Below, piece after piece: positions 4,067 to 6,354 of a DNA stretch of 6,354 nt. Where the stretch lies: contig JAEZFY010000212.1 in the NCBI GenBank assembly GCA_023417265.1, positions 1 to 6,354 on the forward strand. The letters are read 5' to 3'. Every line of letters starts with the position of its first letter. Within the stretch, counting starts at the first letter, position 1. Made by a program: the position numbers and the translations under genes. The notes below the pieces were generated by a model that had not been told where the DNA came from, made no database searches, and was given only the letters and a program-made list of their open reading frames with translations. This DNA is from Actinomycetes bacterium. Lineage in GTDB: Bacteria > Actinomycetota > Acidimicrobiia > Acidimicrobiales > Ilumatobacteraceae.

Positions 4067-5866
4067 GTGCTCCGGATGTCGACCCTGTTCCTGCGGACCC
4101 TGCGGGAGGACCCTGCCGACGCCGAGGTGCCCTCGCACAAGCTGCTCGTGCGGGCGGGCTACATCCGCCGCGCCGCCCCGGGCGGGTACACGTGGCTGCC
4201 GCTCGGGTGGCTCGTCTACCAGAACGTCGAGCGCATCGTCCGCGAGGAGATGGATGCGGCCGGGTTCCAGGAGGTCCACTTCCCCGCCCTGATCCCCCGC
4301 GAACCGTACGAGGCCACCGGCCGCTGGACCGAGTACGGCCCCAACGTGTTCCGTCTGAAGGACCGTAAGGACGCCGACTACATGCTCGCCCCCACCCACG
4401 AGGAGCTGTTCACGCTGCTCGTGAAGGACCTCTACGGGTCGTACAAGGACCTGCCGTTGGTGATCTACCAGATCCAGACCAAGTTCCGGGACGAAGCCCG
4501 CCCGCGCGCCGGCTTGCTGCGCGGCCGTGAGTTCGTGATGAAGGACTCCTACAGCTTCGACGTCGACGACGCCGGCCTGCAGGCGTCGTACGACCGCCAC
4601 CGCGAGGCGTACATCAAGACGTTCGACCGGCTCGGCTTGCCGTATGTGATCGTGTCGGCGATGTCGGGGGCGATGGGTGGCTCGGCGTCGGAAGAGTTCC
4701 TCGCCCCGATCGAGGTCGGCGAGGACACGTTCGTGCGCTGCCCGAGTTGCGGTTACTCCGCCAACACCGAGGCGGTGCGCGTCGCCGCGCCGCCCGCGAT
4801 CGACCTCACCGGAGCCCCCGCGGCCGAGCCGGTCGACACGCCGGGCACACCCACGATCGCCACCTTGGTCGACTTCCTGAACGACGCCCATCCCCTCCCC
4901 GACCGGGCGTGGGGGGCCGGCGACACGCTGAAGAACGTGGTCGTCAAGCTGCGCCACCCCGACGGCACACCCGAGGTGCTCGCGATCGGCGTTCCCGGCG
5001 ACCGCGAGGTCGACCCGAAGCGGCTCGAGGCGCAGGTCGCCCCGGCCGAAGTCGAGCCGTTCGAGGACGCCGACTTCGCCCGCCATCCGGCGCTCGTGCG
5101 CGGCTACATCGGGCCGGCTGCGCTCGGCACCCAGAGCGCATCGGGCATCCGCTACCTCGTCGACCCGCGGGTGGTCGCGGGGACGGCGTGGGTCACCGGG
5201 AACAACGTCGCCGGCCAGCACGTCCGCGACCTCGTCGTCGGCCGCGACTTCACCCCGGACGGCACGATCGAAGCCGCCGATGTGCGCGCCGGCGACGCCT
5301 GCCCCACCTGCGCGACGCCGCTCGAGATGGCGCGGGGTATCGAGATCGGCCACATCTTCCAGCTCGGCCGCAAGTACGCCGAGGCGCTCGGTCTCAAGGT
5401 GCAGGGCCCGGCTGGCGAGCAGGTCACCGTGACGATGGGCTCGTACGGAATCGGCGTGTCGCGAGCGGTCGCCTGCCTGGCCGAGACGAATCACGACGAG
5501 TACGGCTTGGTGTGGCCGCGCGAGGTCGCCCCCGCCGACGTCCATGTGGTGATCGCCGGCAAGGATCCGAAGGACGGCGGCGTCAGCCCCCAACGCGAAG
5601 CCGCCGAGGCACTGGCGGCTGAGTTCAGCGCCGCCGGGCTGCGGGTGCTGCTCGACGACCGCGAAGGTGTCTCGCCCGGCGTGCGCTTCAAGGACGCCGA
5701 GTTGATCGGCGTGCCGATGATCGTGGTGGCCGGGCGTGGCATCGACCCTGCCGACCCCGACGCGAGCGTCGTCGAGGTCAAGAACCGGCGCACGAACGAG
5801 CGCAGCGACGTCAGCGTCGCCGACGCCGTCGCCCACGTCACCGCGGTCCTCGCCACGCTGCCGTGA
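4067..5866 (+). CDS. proS: Prolyl-tRNA synthetase, bacterial type with editing insertion
   Basis: 599-residue class II aminoacyl-tRNA synthetase that charges tRNA-Pro with proline. The start region matches bacterial ProRS (TLREDPADAEVPSHKLLVRA, 11-30). Motif 1 spans about 39-77 (GGYTWLPLG to FPALIP), motif 2 about 140-165 (FRDEARPR, LRGREFVMKDSYSFD) and motif 3 about 457-470 (MGSYGIGVSRAVA). Between motifs 2 and 3 lies the YbaK-like INS editing domain (about 230-405), which hydrolyses Ala-tRNA-Pro; it has the Lys-containing TLKNVVVK strand (287-294) and the GYIGP loop (346-350). Two CxxC pairs (C225/C228 and C412/C415) flank the insertion, as in many Gram-positive ProRS, and may bind metal. 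The anticodon-binding domain covers about 485-599. Length is normal. GTG was chosen because the -10 box is 6 nt upstream; ATG at 4076 (Met4) is the alternative. Divergent from the clpP pair. No clear terminator follows the stop. Confidence 0.97.
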   Translation: MLRMSTLFLRTLREDPADAEVPSHKLLVRAGYIRRAAPGGYTWLPLGWLVYQNVERIVREEMDAAGFQEVHFPALIPREPYEATGRWTEYGPNVFRLKDRKDADYMLAPTHEELFTLLVKDLYGSYKDLPLVIYQIQTKFRDEARPRAGLLRGREFVMKDSYSFDVDDAGLQASYDRHREAYIKTFDRLGLPYVIVSAMSGAMGGSASEEFLAPIEVGEDTFVRCPSCGYSANTEAVRVAAPPAIDLTGAPAAEPVDTPGTPTIATLVDFLNDAHPLPDRAWGAGDTLKNVVVKLRHPDGTPEVLAIGVPGDREVDPKRLEAQVAPAEVEPFEDADFARHPALVRGYIGPAALGTQSASGIRYLVDPRVVAGTAWVTGNNVAGQHVRDLVVGRDFTPDGTIEAADVRAGDACPTCATPLEMARGIEIGHIFQLGRKYAEALGLKVQGPAGEQVTVTMGSYGIGVSRAVACLAETNHDEYGLVWPREVAPADVHVVIAGKDPKDGGVSPQREAAEALAAEFSAAGLRVLLDDREGVSPGVRFKDAELIGVPMIVVAGRGIDPADPDASVVEVKNRRTNERSDVSVADAVAHVTAVLATLP

Positions 5867-5934
5867 CGGCCGCCGGCCGGATGCGCGGACCGGTCGCCCG
5901 GCACTTGAACCGATCGTGATCTTTCTCCTCGTCA

Positions 5935-5963
5935 TCGACCCGCCGAGGGTGGCGCGGTAACCT
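5935..5963 (+). promoter_or_regulatory. Promoter of the DUF4157 gene
   Basis: A -35-like TCGACC (5935-5940, four of six matches to TTGACA) and a -10-like TAACCT (5958-5963, TANNNT) are separated by the ideal 17 nt. Transcription would start near 5970, giving a 5' leader of about 36 nt that carries a ribosome binding site. This is the best two-box promoter in the window and suggests the downstream gene is transcribed apart from proS. Confidence 0.5.
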
Positions 5964-5995
5964 CGCCGCACGGCGCGGGATGGGCCCGCATGCAC

Positions 5996-6000
5996 GAGGG
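5996..6000 (+). promoter_or_regulatory. Ribosome binding site of the DUF4157 gene
   Basis: GAGGG lies 5 nt before the ATG at 6006, favouring it over the in-frame ATG at 6015 (spacing 14 nt) and over the out-of-frame ATGs at 5980 and 5990. Confidence 0.6.
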
Positions 6001-6005
6001 ACGGG

Positions 6006-6354
6006 ATGCATCACATGGGCGACCAGCGCACCGAGCAGCGCAGCACCGAGCGTCGACCGGTGGGCGGGCTGCAGCTCGCCGTGCCGGACGAGCCGGTCCG
6101 GCGCAAGGCGGCCTCGACGATGACGGTCGGCGCGGTCGACGACGCCGCCGAGCGCGACGCCGACGCGATCGCCGACCTCGTGATGCGCCGCGTCGGCAGC
6201 GACCGCGACGCTGCCGCACCGGCCACCCATGCCGGCCGCGTCCGACGCGCCGCAGCTCCAGGCGGTGAACGCGCCGCGATCGGTGCTGCCGGGGGTGCGC
6301 TCGACAGCGACACCGCCGGCCGGATCCAACGCGCCCGGGGCGGCGGGGCGCCGC
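6006..6354 (+). CDS. DUF4157-type protein, N-terminal 116 residues
   Basis: Partial gene running off the right edge. Residues 40-62 (TVGAVDDAAERDAD then AIADLVMRR) match the segment that precedes many DUF4157 domains, of the form VG-x-x-x-D-x-x-E-x-EAD-x-VA-x-x-V. Residues 98-116 (ALDSDTAGRIQRARGGGAP) look like the beginning of the DUF4157 domain itself, which usually starts L-x-x-x-x-x-x-I-x-x-x-x-GGG-x-PLP. The domain's HExxH-like motif would lie beyond the window. The part in between is Ala/Arg-rich and probably disordered. There is no signal peptide or membrane segment, and the first residues are polar and charged. In other bacteria DUF4157 proteins are often encoded in extracellular contractile injection system loci, as cargo or associated factors, though many occur elsewhere. 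The assignment rests on remembered motifs in a partial sequence. Confidence 0.72.
   Translation, partial: MHHMGDQRTEQRSTERRPVGGLQLAVPDEPVRRKAASTMTVGAVDDAAERDADAIADLVMRRVGSDRDAAAPATHAGRVRRAAAPGGERAAIGAAGGALDSDTAGRIQRARGGGAP

Noticed and set aside
5867..5881. GGCCGCCGGCCGG after proS as a terminator
   Set aside because: The self-complementary parts overlap or leave too small a loop, and no T-tract follows.
5905..5910. TTGAAC as a -35 box for the DUF4157 gene
   Set aside because: No -10-like hexamer at 16-18 nt; the TCGACC/TAACCT pair with 17-nt spacing is better placed.
3932..5995. 687-codon open frame on the minus strand antisense to proS
   Set aside because: Entirely opposite the conserved proS gene; no recognisable domain and typical shadow composition.

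Overview
The window is very GC-rich, with strong G/C preference at third codon positions, frequent GTG starts and promoter -10 boxes lying 6 nt before start codons (leaderless-type geometry). Together with the minus-strand order rimP-nusA-ylxR and ClpP/ClgR-type proteins that resemble actinobacterial families, this points to an actinobacterium. An Acidimicrobiia-like lineage is my guess, but the sequence alone does not settle it.

Layout. Bases 1-2175 (minus strand) carry the start of the conserved transcription/translation operon: rimP (ribosome maturation), nusA (transcription elongation/termination factor, GTGA overlap with rimP) and the first 47 codons of ylxR, which leaves the window. A strong hairpin and an ideal Shine-Dalgarno sit in the rimP leader (2184-2225). 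RimP and NusA both end in long acidic tails. Bases 2226-2308 hold back-to-back promoters. Bases 2309-2635 (plus) encode a small Xre-type regulator of the ClgR/PopR kind ending in Ala-Leu-Ala-Ala. Convergent with it, 2713-3935 (minus) is a two-gene operon of ClpP-family proteins: an upstream ClpP with an intact Ser-His-Asp triad and, translationally coupled by a GTGA overlap, a ClpP2-like protein whose catalytic Ser and Asp positions are Asp and Ala. Bases 4067-5866 (plus) encode a full-length bacterial prolyl-tRNA synthetase with its editing insertion. Bases 6006-6354 (plus) begin a DUF4157-type protein that runs off the window; this family is often found with extracellular contractile injection systems.

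How the parts work together. The left end (rimP-nusA-ylxR) and proS are translation/transcription housekeeping genes that lie near each other in other actinobacteria. Between them sits a self-contained Clp module: regulator plus active ClpP plus apparently dead ClpP. By analogy with Streptomyces PopR/ClgR and clpP3-clpP4, the regulator would activate the clpP pair and be destroyed through its SsrA-like C-terminus by Clp protease, giving a feedback switch. The pseudo-protease subunit paired with an active subunit suggests a mixed ring complex with divided roles. This Clp module is the most interesting part of the window. No gene-free stretch exceeds about 140 bases, and I saw no RNA genes, insertion sequences, CRISPR arrays or attachment sites.
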